60,344 nucleotides of DNA from an uncultured Cuneatibacter sp. GTDB taxonomy: Bacteria > Bacillota > Clostridia > Lachnospirales > Lachnospiraceae. The notes beneath the pieces are model-generated. The model was not told where the DNA came from, ran no database searches, and saw only the letters and a list, made by a program, of their open reading frames with translations. This document shows positions 23,575 through 31,997 of this stretch, in pieces. How positions within the stretch are numbered: the first letter of the stretch is position 1; each line of letters opens with the position of its first letter. The translations under genes were made by a program, and so were the position numbers. The stretch is taken from positions 1-60,344 of the forward strand of contig CAKQHB010000018.1 of assembly GCA_934234215.1 (NCBI GenBank). The letters run 5' to 3'.

Positions 23575-25101
23575 GTAATTATCAAACAATGCTTTCGCAA
23601 TCGGCGCTGCCACATGTCCGCCGGAGCCGCCCCCCTCCACAATGACCGCAACTGCGATCTGCGGATTATCTGCCGGAGCGAATCCGATAAACCATGCATG
23701 GGTATTTCCCGTGCTGTCATACTCTGCCGATCCGGTCTTTCCGGCTGCCTGATAGGAATCGCTCTGTGCCAGATAACCGGTTCCGTCTGACACAACAGAA
23801 GTCATATAAGACTTCAGCTGTTCTGCCTCTTCCGCCGTCATCGGAGTCGCACAGGACTTCGGCAAAAACTTTTTAATCTCGTTTCCTTCGCCATCCAGCA
23901 CGGAATCCAGCACATACGGTGTCATCATCGTGCCGCCATTTGCAACCGAGGATGCCACAAACGCCATCTGAAGCGGTGTTGCCAATGTCGTTCCCTGACC
24001 GAAGGAAACCTGCATCTGATCCCATTCTGAGGAATCCGAATCCAGAGAAAAGCTGCTCTTTTTATATTCAAAATCTACCGGAAGCTTTTCGTTGAACAGA
24101 AAATCTTCGCATGTATTTCGAAATCCGGTGGGAGACAGTGTTGCGCCGATGGTCGCAAAAAATCCATTACAGGACTGCTCCAATGCTGTCCGCACGGACA
24201 TGGGACCGTGCACCGCACCCTCGGAGCAGTGGATCACCTGTCCGTTGTAATCCAGCTCACCGGTGCAGTTAAACAGCACTCCGCCATCATAGTCCGGATT
24301 CTCCCGCAGATATTCCAATGCGGTCAAGAGCTTAAACGTCGATCCCGGCGGATACAAGCCCTGTGTCGCACGGTTCACCAATCTGGAATCTCCGTTGTCT
24401 GAGTTGACCAGCTCTTCCCAGATGTCCCGGATCGTATTCGGATCATAATCCGGCTTTGATACCATCGCCAGAATCTTGCCGGTGGATGGGTCTAATGCTA
24501 CAACAGCACCCTGATTGTCCCCCAACATGCTGTATGCGGTCTCCTGTAGCGACGTATCTAACGTCGTCACAACGGTACAGCCCACATACTGCTCTCCGGT
24601 CACTTCCTGATAGAGATCCTGCAAAATATTAGAATTATCCGCTTTGAGCAGATATTGATTTGCCAGCTTCTCCACACCGGTCATACCAACTGTGGAGTAA
24701 CCGATAACATGGGCAAAGACCGGTCCGTGGGTATACTGACGCACCTTCTCCCCGGAGTCCGTCAAAATCGTCTGTGCCAGCACTTCTCCGTCTGAGGCAA
24801 GAATCTTTCCGCGATAGACGGAGTTCTCCTGATCCTGCAGACGCACATTATAGGTGTTGTTGGATACCCTGTTCGCATCCACCAGAAGAAAATAGCTCAT
24901 ATATCCGATCATTCCGAAAAACAGAATTCCAAACACCCATGTCACGAATGTCATCTGTTTGCTTTTTGTCAGAATGCGGTTGTCTTTTTTCAGCTCACGA
25001 CTTCGTGCGCGCCACTTTTTCTCGGTTTCGGACAGTTGTCTCGCTGCGTTTTCTGGCTGCTGCGCGGTTCTTTTCCTGTTCTTCCCTTCTGTCTCTTTCA
25101 A
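23563..25101 (-). CDS. Penicillin-binding protein (class B-like transpeptidase, PbpA type)
   Basis: A 512-residue membrane-anchored transpeptidase. A basic cytoplasmic tail (1-48) precedes the anchor helix (about 51-74); a small dimerisation-type domain follows, then the transpeptidase with Ser254-x-x-Lys257 (STFK), SCN (310-312) and KTGS (454-457). Its size and placement next to an FtsW/RodA gene fit the elongation or division peptidoglycan synthase pair. The start is TTG with AGAGG 8 bases upstream, inside the FtsW/RodA gene, giving a 107-base overlap; the next in-frame ATG (24954) would delete the tail and has a weak ribosome site. Confidence 0.9.
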   Translation of the reverse strand: MKETEGKNRKRTAQQPENAARQLSETEKKWRARSRELKKDNRILTKSKQMTFVTWVFGILFFGMIGYMSYFLLVDANRVSNNTYNVRLQDQENSVYRGKILASDGEVLAQTILTDSGEKVRQYTHGPVFAHVIGYSTVGMTGVEKLANQYLLKADNSNILQDLYQEVTGEQYVGCTVVTTLDTSLQETAYSMLGDNQGAVVALDPSTGKILAMVSKPDYDPNTIRDIWEELVNSDNGDSRLVNRATQGLYPPGSTFKLLTALEYLRENPDYDGGVLFNCTGELDYNGQVIHCSEGAVHGPMSVRTALEQSCNGFFATIGATLSPTGFRNTCEDFLFNEKLPVDFEYKKSSFSLDSDSSEWDQMQVSFGQGTTLATPLQMAFVASSVANGGTMMTPYVLDSVLDGEGNEIKKFLPKSCATPMTAEEAEQLKSYMTSVVSDGTGYLAQSDSYQAAGKTGSAEYDSTGNTHAWFIGFAPADNPQIAVAVIVEGGGSGGHVAAPIAKALFDNYLLR

Positions 25102-26410
25102 ATTCTTCTACCTCTTTTTGTCTCATAATGTGGATTCCCTGTAAAATTCCGAAAATCAGAAATGTGCTCAGCACGGAGCTTCCGCCATAGCTGACAAATG
25201 GAAGGGTAACGCCTGTGGAGGGAATCATCTTCATCGCGCCACCGATGGTCAGGAACACCTGCACGCCATAGATTGCCGCCAGACCCGCTCCGATGAGCTT
25301 ATAAAACATCAGCGGATGCTCTGCTGCGATCTGAAACATCTTGAGCAGACACCCAAGGCATGCCAGAATCAGTGCAAAAGCAAAGACCGCTCCCAGTTCT
25401 TCCGCGATTGCGGAGAAGATAAAGTCCTTTTGCACAACCGGCACCGAATCGGGTCTTCCCGAAAAGAGTCCTGTACCAAACCAGCCGCCCGCACTGATGG
25501 CAAACAGCGACTGCGCAACCTGATAACCTTTTGTCTCGATCACGCTCCACGGATCTTTCCACACCTGTACACGAGTTCTCACATGGTCAAACAAATAATA
25601 TGCCACAACGGATGCACCGCTGCCTGCCACAAAACCACCCAATGCATACCACGGCGTCTCTGTCGCCACATACAGCATAACCAGGTATGCCACGAAATAG
25701 ATCAGTGCACTTCCCAGATCCTTCGATGCCACAAGGACAAGCACATGAATGCCTGCAATTCCCGATGCAAATAACACGCGCTTCAGATCTTTTCGCTTGC
25801 GGAACAGCATCGCGATCAGCAGGACAAATGACAGCTTGACGAACTCCGACGGCTGCAGCGAAAAGTCTCCGATATCAATGGACAGCTTTGCACCATAGCT
25901 TACCGTTCCCATTACAAGCACCGCCATCAGCAAAAGCAGACCGACGATGCCGCTGACCTTCGCCACGGTTCGCGCCCGCTCCAGCCTCGACATAAACGGC
26001 GGAATCACAAAGGAAATCGCCGCGGATGCCGCTGCAATCACAAACTGCTTCAATGCCCGATCCGGGTTCAGGCGACCTAACATCACGAATCCAACCGCCA
26101 GAAAGAACACAGCATGATTCATCAGCTGCTTATCGGATTTCGGATAGATTGCCCACTGGAATGACAGATACAGAATGAAGAAGACGACTTGCGCCACATA
26201 CATCCAAACGATCGTCATGTCCCAGTTTTGCATGAAAATAACCAGATATCCCGCCAGATGGAACAGAAATGTCACAAACAGCTCTTTTCCAAACTTCCAG
26301 CGTTTCGTTCCTGCACTGCGTGCTCTCAGTGCCGTCAGACAATCAAAGGCATACAACACACCACAGAAAATCATCACATATTTTGCTATCAGCTTTATTA
26401 TCACTTCCAA
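24995..26410 (-). CDS. FtsW/RodA/SpoVE-family glycosyltransferase
   Basis: A 471-residue polytopic membrane protein (about ten helices) of the SEDS family, which polymerises lipid II with a partner PBP. Family segments include SFQPSEFVKL-like SLQPSEFVKLSFVL, DLGSALIYF and the C-terminal STGVTLPFVSYGGSS. A basic cytoplasmic tail of about 45 residues overlaps the PBP gene in another frame. The start is TTG with GGAG 9 bases upstream, right at the stop codon of the U32 gene. Whether it serves division, elongation or sporulation is not decidable here. Confidence 0.93.
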   Translation of the reverse strand: MEVIIKLIAKYVMIFCGVLYAFDCLTALRARSAGTKRWKFGKELFVTFLFHLAGYLVIFMQNWDMTIVWMYVAQVVFFILYLSFQWAIYPKSDKQLMNHAVFFLAVGFVMLGRLNPDRALKQFVIAAASAAISFVIPPFMSRLERARTVAKVSGIVGLLLLMAVLVMGTVSYGAKLSIDIGDFSLQPSEFVKLSFVLLIAMLFRKRKDLKRVLFASGIAGIHVLVLVASKDLGSALIYFVAYLVMLYVATETPWYALGGFVAGSGASVVAYYLFDHVRTRVQVWKDPWSVIETKGYQVAQSLFAISAGGWFGTGLFSGRPDSVPVVQKDFIFSAIAEELGAVFAFALILACLGCLLKMFQIAAEHPLMFYKLIGAGLAAIYGVQVFLTIGGAMKMIPSTGVTLPFVSYGGSSVLSTFLIFGILQGIHIMRQKEVEEFERDRREEQEKNRAAARKRSETTVRNREKVARTKS

Positions 26411-26411
26411 T

Positions 26412-28568
26412 TTACTCTACTCCCCGTTTCCAGTGCCCTCTCGTAAAGGAAACCGGATCTTCTCTCATACAGGTTTGCAGGATCTCTTTCACTTCTGCCG
26501 CCGTCTCTGTGGAAAAGGACAGCCGCCAGGACGCTGCCCGAAGCTTCTGTATCTGCTTTTCCAGACCGAACAGTGACAACGGTGCACTGTTATAGATCAC
26601 ATTATAACAGTCCTTGCACGCAAATCGGATCGGAAAATGATTGCCCAGACGATCTTCCAATTCCATCGTGCCGCCCACCGGATGACATCCCGTTGTATTG
26701 CGGCGGACACACTGCACTGACACCATCATCGGTGCCCGTCCGTAAATCACCAGTTCGCTGCCTTCTGCACCTCGCTCTGCCAGCTCCCGCTGATTTAACT
26801 CCAGCGGAAGAGTATCCGCATCTGCACCGGCGCTCTGCAAAAAAGCTCTGCTCCGGCGGTTCCAGCTATATAAACCGGCATCTGCCTGTAATTTCACGGA
26901 CTTTTCTGCAAACAACTCCCGCATCCACACCAGTTCTTCGATGCTGCGCACCAAAATGCCGTCCGGCAAATCACCCTTCCACTCAGAAAGCAGCTTTTTC
27001 AGACGTTTTTCAGAGCGGTCTCGCAGTACATAGGGAAGAGCAAGATAAAACTCTTTGTTCTGCTTTCTGCATCGTGCGACATCTGCCTGCAATCCGGCAG
27101 CATCCGCCGCATCACTCTCCAGATAAATCCTTCGAATGCGAGAATCCTGCAGCACTGTCTGAAACTGCTCCTCATTCACACACAATGCCGTCCAGCAGGG
27201 CTCTGTATCCGTTCCCCGCTGTTTTTCCGGCTCCGGTGTCCGCTCTGCCGTCATCTCCCGGCGGTATGCGCCACATACAGACTCCTGCAAAGCATCCAAC
27301 GCTTCTCTCCGCAGCTCATTTAACTTGGAAACCGGCAAAAACAGTTCCCCCTGCAGATCTACCGTGATCTCCTGCGCCGCAAACATTGTGCTTCCGAGAC
27401 GATCCATCTGCTTTCGGATGTCTTCCTCAACTGCTGCCCGGTTAGATGCCGGCTCCGGCACTTCCTTCTGGACAAAGCTCTCTGCCCTGCCATCGCAAAG
27501 CTGCACCCGCAGCGATAACGGTTCTCCCGCTTTTGCCGTCACATGCATCCGGATCGGCTCTTTCTTCTCTGTCTTCAGATAAGCATCCTCCAGCCTCTTT
27601 GCCAGAGCCTCATTGCCAAAACGGAACTCCTTTTCTTCCAGCGCCATCATATCTTTGCCATTATACTCCTTGTAATAGCTCTGGTGAAAACCATTTCGCT
27701 GAAACAGATCAAATAGCTGCTTTTGTTCCTCTTCCCGAACGTAAAATCCTTCTTTCCCAAACTCCAGATAACGATCCAGCGCCCGTCTGTAAATCTCCGT
27801 CACGCCCGCCGTGTACACCGGCTTTTTCATGCGCCCTTCAATCTTCAGGGAGGTGACACCCGCCTCAATGATCTCCGGCAGGATTGCAACGGTATTCATA
27901 TCCTTGGGACTGAGCAGGTGGGGTTCTTTCTTGCGGCTCACAAGACGGTCTCCATCCCACGCCTGATAGTTCATGCGACACGGCTGTGCACAGCGACCGC
28001 GGTTACCGCTTCTGCCGCCAATGAGACTGCTCATCAGACATTGTCCCGAATAGCAGTAGCAAAGTGCGCCATGCACAAAACTCTCAATCTCCAGATCACA
28101 CACCTGACGGATCTTTCGGATTTCCTCCAGTGAAAGTTCTCTCGCGGTCACAACACGCGTCGCACCCAGCTGCTCCAACAGACGGGAACCCTGCGGTCCC
28201 GTCATCGTCATCTGTGTGCTGGCGTGTACTGCCAGATCCGGGAAGCGCTCCCGAATATAAGAAAACACGCCCAGGTCCTGCACGATAACAGCATCCAAAC
28301 CCTGGCGGTAAAGCGGCTCCAGATACGCGTCCAGACCCTCTTCCAGTTCCCGCTCTTTTAACAGCGTGTTCACCGTCAGATACAGATGCTTTCCATGCAG
28401 ATGCACATAGTCGATAGCCCGAAACAGTTCCTCCTGATCCAAATTTCCCGCGTAGGCTCTTGCACCAAACTGGCTGCCACCCAGATAGACCGCATCCGCA
28501 CCCGCGCGGATTGCCGCCTGCATTGTTTCAAAATTTCCGGCAGGTGCCAGTACTTCGATTTTTCTCAT
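26412..28568 (-). CDS. U32-family peptidase-like protein (RlhA-type)
   Basis: A 718-residue protein. The N-terminal U32 domain begins EVLAPAGNFETMQAAIRAGADAVYLGG and carries the signature with clustered cysteines (FVHGALCYCYSGQC, then RSGNRGRCAQPCR near 190-205). The long C-terminal part corresponds to the collagenase-like DUF3656 region. Members of this architecture act in 23S rRNA cytidine hydroxylation (RlhA) and probably bind iron-sulfur or prephenate-type ligands, rather than being true proteases. GGGAG precedes the ATG. It heads the U32-FtsW/RodA-PBP unit. Confidence 0.87.
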   Translation of the reverse strand: MRKIEVLAPAGNFETMQAAIRAGADAVYLGGSQFGARAYAGNLDQEELFRAIDYVHLHGKHLYLTVNTLLKERELEEGLDAYLEPLYRQGLDAVIVQDLGVFSYIRERFPDLAVHASTQMTMTGPQGSRLLEQLGATRVVTARELSLEEIRKIRQVCDLEIESFVHGALCYCYSGQCLMSSLIGGRSGNRGRCAQPCRMNYQAWDGDRLVSRKKEPHLLSPKDMNTVAILPEIIEAGVTSLKIEGRMKKPVYTAGVTEIYRRALDRYLEFGKEGFYVREEEQKQLFDLFQRNGFHQSYYKEYNGKDMMALEEKEFRFGNEALAKRLEDAYLKTEKKEPIRMHVTAKAGEPLSLRVQLCDGRAESFVQKEVPEPASNRAAVEEDIRKQMDRLGSTMFAAQEITVDLQGELFLPVSKLNELRREALDALQESVCGAYRREMTAERTPEPEKQRGTDTEPCWTALCVNEEQFQTVLQDSRIRRIYLESDAADAAGLQADVARCRKQNKEFYLALPYVLRDRSEKRLKKLLSEWKGDLPDGILVRSIEELVWMRELFAEKSVKLQADAGLYSWNRRSRAFLQSAGADADTLPLELNQRELAERGAEGSELVIYGRAPMMVSVQCVRRNTTGCHPVGGTMELEDRLGNHFPIRFACKDCYNVIYNSAPLSLFGLEKQIQKLRAASWRLSFSTETAAEVKEILQTCMREDPVSFTRGHWKRGVE

Positions 28569-28591
28569 TTATTTCTCCCTCATCAGGACGC

Positions 28592-28625
28592 AAAAAGGTC
28601 ATATCCTGTTCTTTCAGATATGACC
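28592..28625 (-). terminator. Terminator after zapA
   Basis: GGTCATATC (28597-28605) and GATATGACC (28617-28625) form a perfect 9-bp stem with an 11-nt loop, followed on the minus strand by TTTTT. It ends the ruvA-ruvB-zapA transcript. Confidence 0.88.
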
Positions 28626-28636
28626 CCCTCCTGTTA

Positions 28637-29038
28637 TCACTTTCTGTGGTACGTCCCCGTACTCTTCTGCAGCTGCTGTTCCAACTGCTCTTTTTCCTGT
28701 ACCAGACGCTCCTGTTCGATTCTCAGTGTCACCAGATCATGCTTCAGCGCATACAGCTCACGCTCCTGCTCCTCCAGTTTCTTCTGGAGTGTTTCCGCCT
28801 GCTCTTTCTGATGAAAATAGTCATCCGCCAGATTCAGATACAGCAGCACGCTCTTCGTGTCTGCATCCTGTCTGACATAGCCCACCTGACTTTTCAGCTC
28901 CTGCAGTCTGGAGTTGACATAGGCTGCGACCTGATGCAGATATGCCTCCGACTCGTAACCTCCAAGATTATATACTTTTCCGTCGATCGTAACGTCTGTA
29001 AATTGCTTAATGTCTTTTTTAACGTCCTTCCCGTCCAT
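28637..29038 (-). CDS. zapA: ZapA-like cell-division protein
   Basis: A 133-residue protein. The N-terminal part (VTIDGKVYNLGGYESEAYLHQVAAYVNSRLQEL) is the ZapA FtsZ-binding head; from about residue 65 to 125 follows a Glu/Gln/Leu-rich coiled coil, longer than in the classical 85-residue B. subtilis protein. ZapA cross-links FtsZ filaments at mid-cell. GGGGT lies 6-7 bases before the chosen ATG; a GTG two codons earlier is too close to it. It is transcribed after ruvB. Confidence 0.88.
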   Translation of the reverse strand: MDGKDVKKDIKQFTDVTIDGKVYNLGGYESEAYLHQVAAYVNSRLQELKSQVGYVRQDADTKSVLLYLNLADDYFHQKEQAETLQKKLEEQERELYALKHDLVTLRIEQERLVQEKEQLEQQLQKSTGTYHRK

Positions 29039-29059
29039 AACCACACCCCGATTTGTTTT

Positions 29060-30073
29060 TTATATAGTATCACGGTTCTCAGGCATGTGCAAGCCAAAAT
29101 GACGGTACGCCTCCGCAGTAGCGATTCGTCCCCGCGGGGTTCGCTGGATCAGACCATTCTGCAAATAATAAGGCTCATACACTTCTTCCAGCGTACCGGC
29201 ATCCTCGCCCAGTGCAGCTGCCAGCGTATCCAGTCCCACCGGTCCTCCGCCAAACTTCTCAATCATCGTCATCAGGATCATCCGGTCGCTGCGATCCAGT
29301 CCCAGCTTATCCACCTCCATCAGATCCAGTGCGAACACTGCCACATCTTTTGTGATCTTGCCATCGTATTTTACCTGTGCGAAGTCCCGCACGCGTTTTA
29401 ACAGGCGATTTGCCAGACGGGGCGTTCCTCTGGAACGTCTTGCCATCTCCTCCGCCCCTTCTTCGTCCAACGGTACCTTCAAAACATCCGCGGAGCGCAG
29501 CAGGATCTGCTTTAACTCCTGCGGCGTATAAAACTCCATCCGGCTCACAACGCCGAAGCGATCCCGCAGCGGTGCCGTCAGAAGACCCGCTCTCGTCGTC
29601 GCACCTACCAGCGTAAAATGTGGCAGGTCCAGACGGATCGACCGCGCGGTTGCACCTTTGCCGATCACAATATCGATGGCGTAATCCTCCATCGCCGGGT
29701 ACAGCACTTCTTCCACCTGACGATTCAGGCGGTGGATCTCGTCCACAAACAGCACATCTCCCTCGGAAAGATTATTCAAAATCGCCGCCATCTCACCAGG
29801 CTTTTCAATCGCCGGACCACTGGTCACTTTCATGTTTGTGCCCATCTCACCGGCGATGATGCCTGCCAGTGTCGTCTTACCAAGTCCGGGAGGACCATAA
29901 AATAACACATGATCCAACGACTCTCCGCGGCTCTTCGCCGCCTCAATATAAATCTTTAAATTATTTTTTACTTTTTCCTGTCCAATATAATCCGCCAGAC
30001 GCTGCGGTCGCAGATCGTTCTCGATCGGACTGTCCTCTTCGATCATCTCTGTTTGAATGGTTCGTCGTTCCAT
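29060..30073 (-). CDS. ruvB: Holliday junction branch-migration helicase RuvB
   Basis: A 337-residue AAA+ motor that drives branch migration with RuvA. Walker A is GPPGLGKT, Walker B LFVDEIHR, sensor GATTRAGLLTAPLRDRFG, and a winged-helix C-terminal domain with GPVGLDTLAAALGED and IQRTPRGR. Length is normal when started at MERRTIQ, where GGGAGAG precedes the ATG; an upstream in-frame ATG overlapping the ruvA stop lacks a site. Located between ruvA and zapA. Confidence 0.96.
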   Translation of the reverse strand: MERRTIQTEMIEEDSPIENDLRPQRLADYIGQEKVKNNLKIYIEAAKSRGESLDHVLFYGPPGLGKTTLAGIIAGEMGTNMKVTSGPAIEKPGEMAAILNNLSEGDVLFVDEIHRLNRQVEEVLYPAMEDYAIDIVIGKGATARSIRLDLPHFTLVGATTRAGLLTAPLRDRFGVVSRMEFYTPQELKQILLRSADVLKVPLDEEGAEEMARRSRGTPRLANRLLKRVRDFAQVKYDGKITKDVAVFALDLMEVDKLGLDRSDRMILMTMIEKFGGGPVGLDTLAAALGEDAGTLEEVYEPYYLQNGLIQRTPRGRIATAEAYRHFGLHMPENRDTI

Positions 30074-30090
30074 GTCTCTCCCTCTCTGCA

Positions 30091-30720
30091 TCAAAAATGC
30101 ATCTGCTTCAGCGCAGCCTTCAGAATCTCTTCTACATCCATATCGTCCACGCCCTCGATCTGACTGACTGCCCGCAACGCCTCACTGTTGGAATAACCAA
30201 GTGCCGTCAATGCCAGAACTGCCTCAGATGCAGCGCCTGATGTCGCTCCGCCCACCGGCGCTCCACTCACTGCCTGCTCCTCCGCATGCAGCAGCTTCAT
30301 CTCCAAAGCTTCTTCCAGCTGCAGCTTATCCTTCAAGTCCAGAATGATCTTTCTGGCCGTCTTCGCACCGATGCCCGGCGCTTTCGAGATAGCCTTCACA
30401 TCCTCCGCCAGCACTGCAAAGCGCAGATCATCCGCTGTGATCACCGACAAAATCCCCAGCGCAGCGCGAGGGCCCACACCATTTACCGTGATCAGCAGGC
30501 GGAACATCTCCAGATCCTCTCTATGAAAAAAACCATAAAGACTCATCCCGTCCTCACGCACCTGAAAGCTCGTATGCAGACAGATTTCCTCTCCGAGAGA
30601 CGGCAGTTTCGCCATCAGGTTCCCCGGCATATAAATCTGAAATCCAATCCCGGCAGCAGTCTCCACCGTCACCGTATCGACTCCCTTTTCCAGCAGCCGT
30701 CCTCTCACAAATGAAATCAT
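30091..30720 (-). CDS. ruvA: Holliday junction DNA-binding protein RuvA
   Basis: A 209-residue tetrameric DNA-binding subunit. The N-terminal OB domain begins MISFVRGRLLEKG; two helix-hairpin-helix motifs follow (VNGVGPRAALGIL and APGIGAKTARKIILDLKDKL), and domain III (about 150-209), joined by an Ala/Gly linker, contacts RuvB. GGGAGG sits 5 bases before the ATG. First gene of ruvA-ruvB-zapA, with its own promoter; ruvC is not here, as usual in Firmicutes. Confidence 0.96.
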   Translation of the reverse strand: MISFVRGRLLEKGVDTVTVETAAGIGFQIYMPGNLMAKLPSLGEEICLHTSFQVREDGMSLYGFFHREDLEMFRLLITVNGVGPRAALGILSVITADDLRFAVLAEDVKAISKAPGIGAKTARKIILDLKDKLQLEEALEMKLLHAEEQAVSGAPVGGATSGAASEAVLALTALGYSNSEALRAVSQIEGVDDMDVEEILKAALKQMHF

Positions 30721-30765
30721 CGCATCCTCCCGCATTTCTTTTTCTTCGTCCCAAAAGTCGTTCCC

Positions 30766-30794
30766 ATCATACCATAAATCAGGCATCCTGACAA
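30766..30794 (-). promoter_or_regulatory. Promoter of ruvA-ruvB-zapA
   Basis: On the minus strand TTGTCA (30789-30794), 17 bases, TATGAT (30766-30771). Leader of about 40 bases. I saw no LexA-box-like palindrome overlapping it. Confidence 0.72.
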
Positions 30795-30824
30795 GCATAT
30801 CCGTACAAATGTTCTGTTTTGTGT

Positions 30825-30853
30825 TTGCAATCTGTGTCAAAATCGCTTATACT
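30825..30853 (+). promoter_or_regulatory. Promoter of the YprB-like nuclease gene
   Basis: TTGCAA (30825-30830), 17 bases, TATACT (30848-30853), with the GTG start 38 bases downstream. Divergent from the ruvA promoter about 30 bases away. Confidence 0.7.
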
Positions 30854-30891
30854 GAAATTAACAAAACATTGATTTTTTCAGGAGGTTTTCC

Positions 30892-31995
30892 GTGATCCAG
30901 ATTCAGAAAAGTTTTCCGCTTCCGGACTTTGCAGCATCCTGTGCTGACCCGGAAACACTATATTTTGATATTGAAACAACCGGTCTTTCTGCTCACGACA
31001 GCTGCCTGTATCTCATCGGCTGCTGTTATTACGACGGTGCTGCACTGCAGCTCATCCAGTGGTTTTCCGAATCCTTTGAGGACGAGCAGAATCTTTTGCG
31101 CGCTTTTTCGGACAAGCTGCGTTCCTTCTCCCGACTGGTGCATTTTAATGGTACTGGATTCGATATTCCATATCTGCGCACCTGCGCAAGACAGTATCAC
31201 CTGTCCATTCCTTTTTCCGAGGTGGAGAGTCTTGATCTGTTTCCCATCGCCAGACGGCACAAGACGCTGTTCCAGCTTCCAAACTGCAAGCAAAAATCCG
31301 TGGAGCGTTTCTTTCATCTCGGCAGAGAGGATGCCTACAGCGGAGGCGAGCTGATCGAGCAATATGAAGCGTATCTCGCCACCGGCAACGAGACTTTGTA
31401 TCAAAATCTTCTGCTTCACAACGAGGAAGATGTTCGCAATCTCCCGCTGCTTCATGCCTGCCTGAATGCCTATGAGATCTCGGTTCCGGAGGCATTGCAC
31501 ACAGAGATGGTCTCTTCTCCTGTCGGCATTTCTCTCGTTCTCACGCTGCCCCAGATGATCCCGGTTCCGGTGCAGTTAGAAACCTCCTGCGGAACACTGC
31601 TTTTGCAGGACCGGCTCTGTACCCTGTCCTTCCCGTTTTATGCCGGGGAGCTGCGCCTGTTTTACCCGAATTACAAGGACTATTATTATCTGCCGGAGGA
31701 GGATTACGCCATTCATCAAAAAGTGGCACAGTTCGTAGATAAGAGCCATCGCAAAAAAGCCACTGCCGCCACCTGCTACACGAGACATTCCGGCTATTTT
31801 CTGCCGCTGCCCGGCGCTGTGACTGAGCCGGTCTTTCAGATGACACCAAAAAAAGGCCCGTGGTATGTTCTCTACGCGAAGGAACTGGTCACTCCCGATG
31901 AACTTTCCGAAAAAGAATACAGCCGGGTCAGAGACGCGCTGCTCGCGGCAGCGGACGTTCTCCTCTCCGACTGTAATCTAACAGTAAAAAAATGA
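30892..31995 (+). CDS. YprB-like RNase H-fold exonuclease
   Basis: A 367-residue protein. The N-terminal DnaQ-like 3'-5' exonuclease domain shows the DEDD set: YFDIETTGL (Asp and Glu, about residues 24-28), HFNGTGFDIPYL (Asp near 89) and HNEEDVRNL (Asp near 176). B. subtilis YprB has this domain plus tetratricopeptide repeats; here the C-terminal 170 residues show no clear repeat. Substrate unknown, nucleic acid 3' ends by analogy. The start is GTG after AGGAGGT. The gene runs convergently to within 2 bases of the LtaS-like gene. Confidence 0.82.
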   Translation: MIQIQKSFPLPDFAASCADPETLYFDIETTGLSAHDSCLYLIGCCYYDGAALQLIQWFSESFEDEQNLLRAFSDKLRSFSRLVHFNGTGFDIPYLRTCARQYHLSIPFSEVESLDLFPIARRHKTLFQLPNCKQKSVERFFHLGREDAYSGGELIEQYEAYLATGNETLYQNLLLHNEEDVRNLPLLHACLNAYEISVPEALHTEMVSSPVGISLVLTLPQMIPVPVQLETSCGTLLLQDRLCTLSFPFYAGELRLFYPNYKDYYYLPEEDYAIHQKVAQFVDKSHRKKATAATCYTRHSGYFLPLPGAVTEPVFQMTPKKGPWYVLYAKELVTPDELSEKEYSRVRDALLAAADVLLSDCNLTVKK

Positions 31996-31997
31996 TT

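Noticed and set aside
28460..29401. Open frame of 313 codons on the plus strand
   Set aside because: Crosses the zapA-ruvB region and the zapA terminator in antisense; no recognisable protein.
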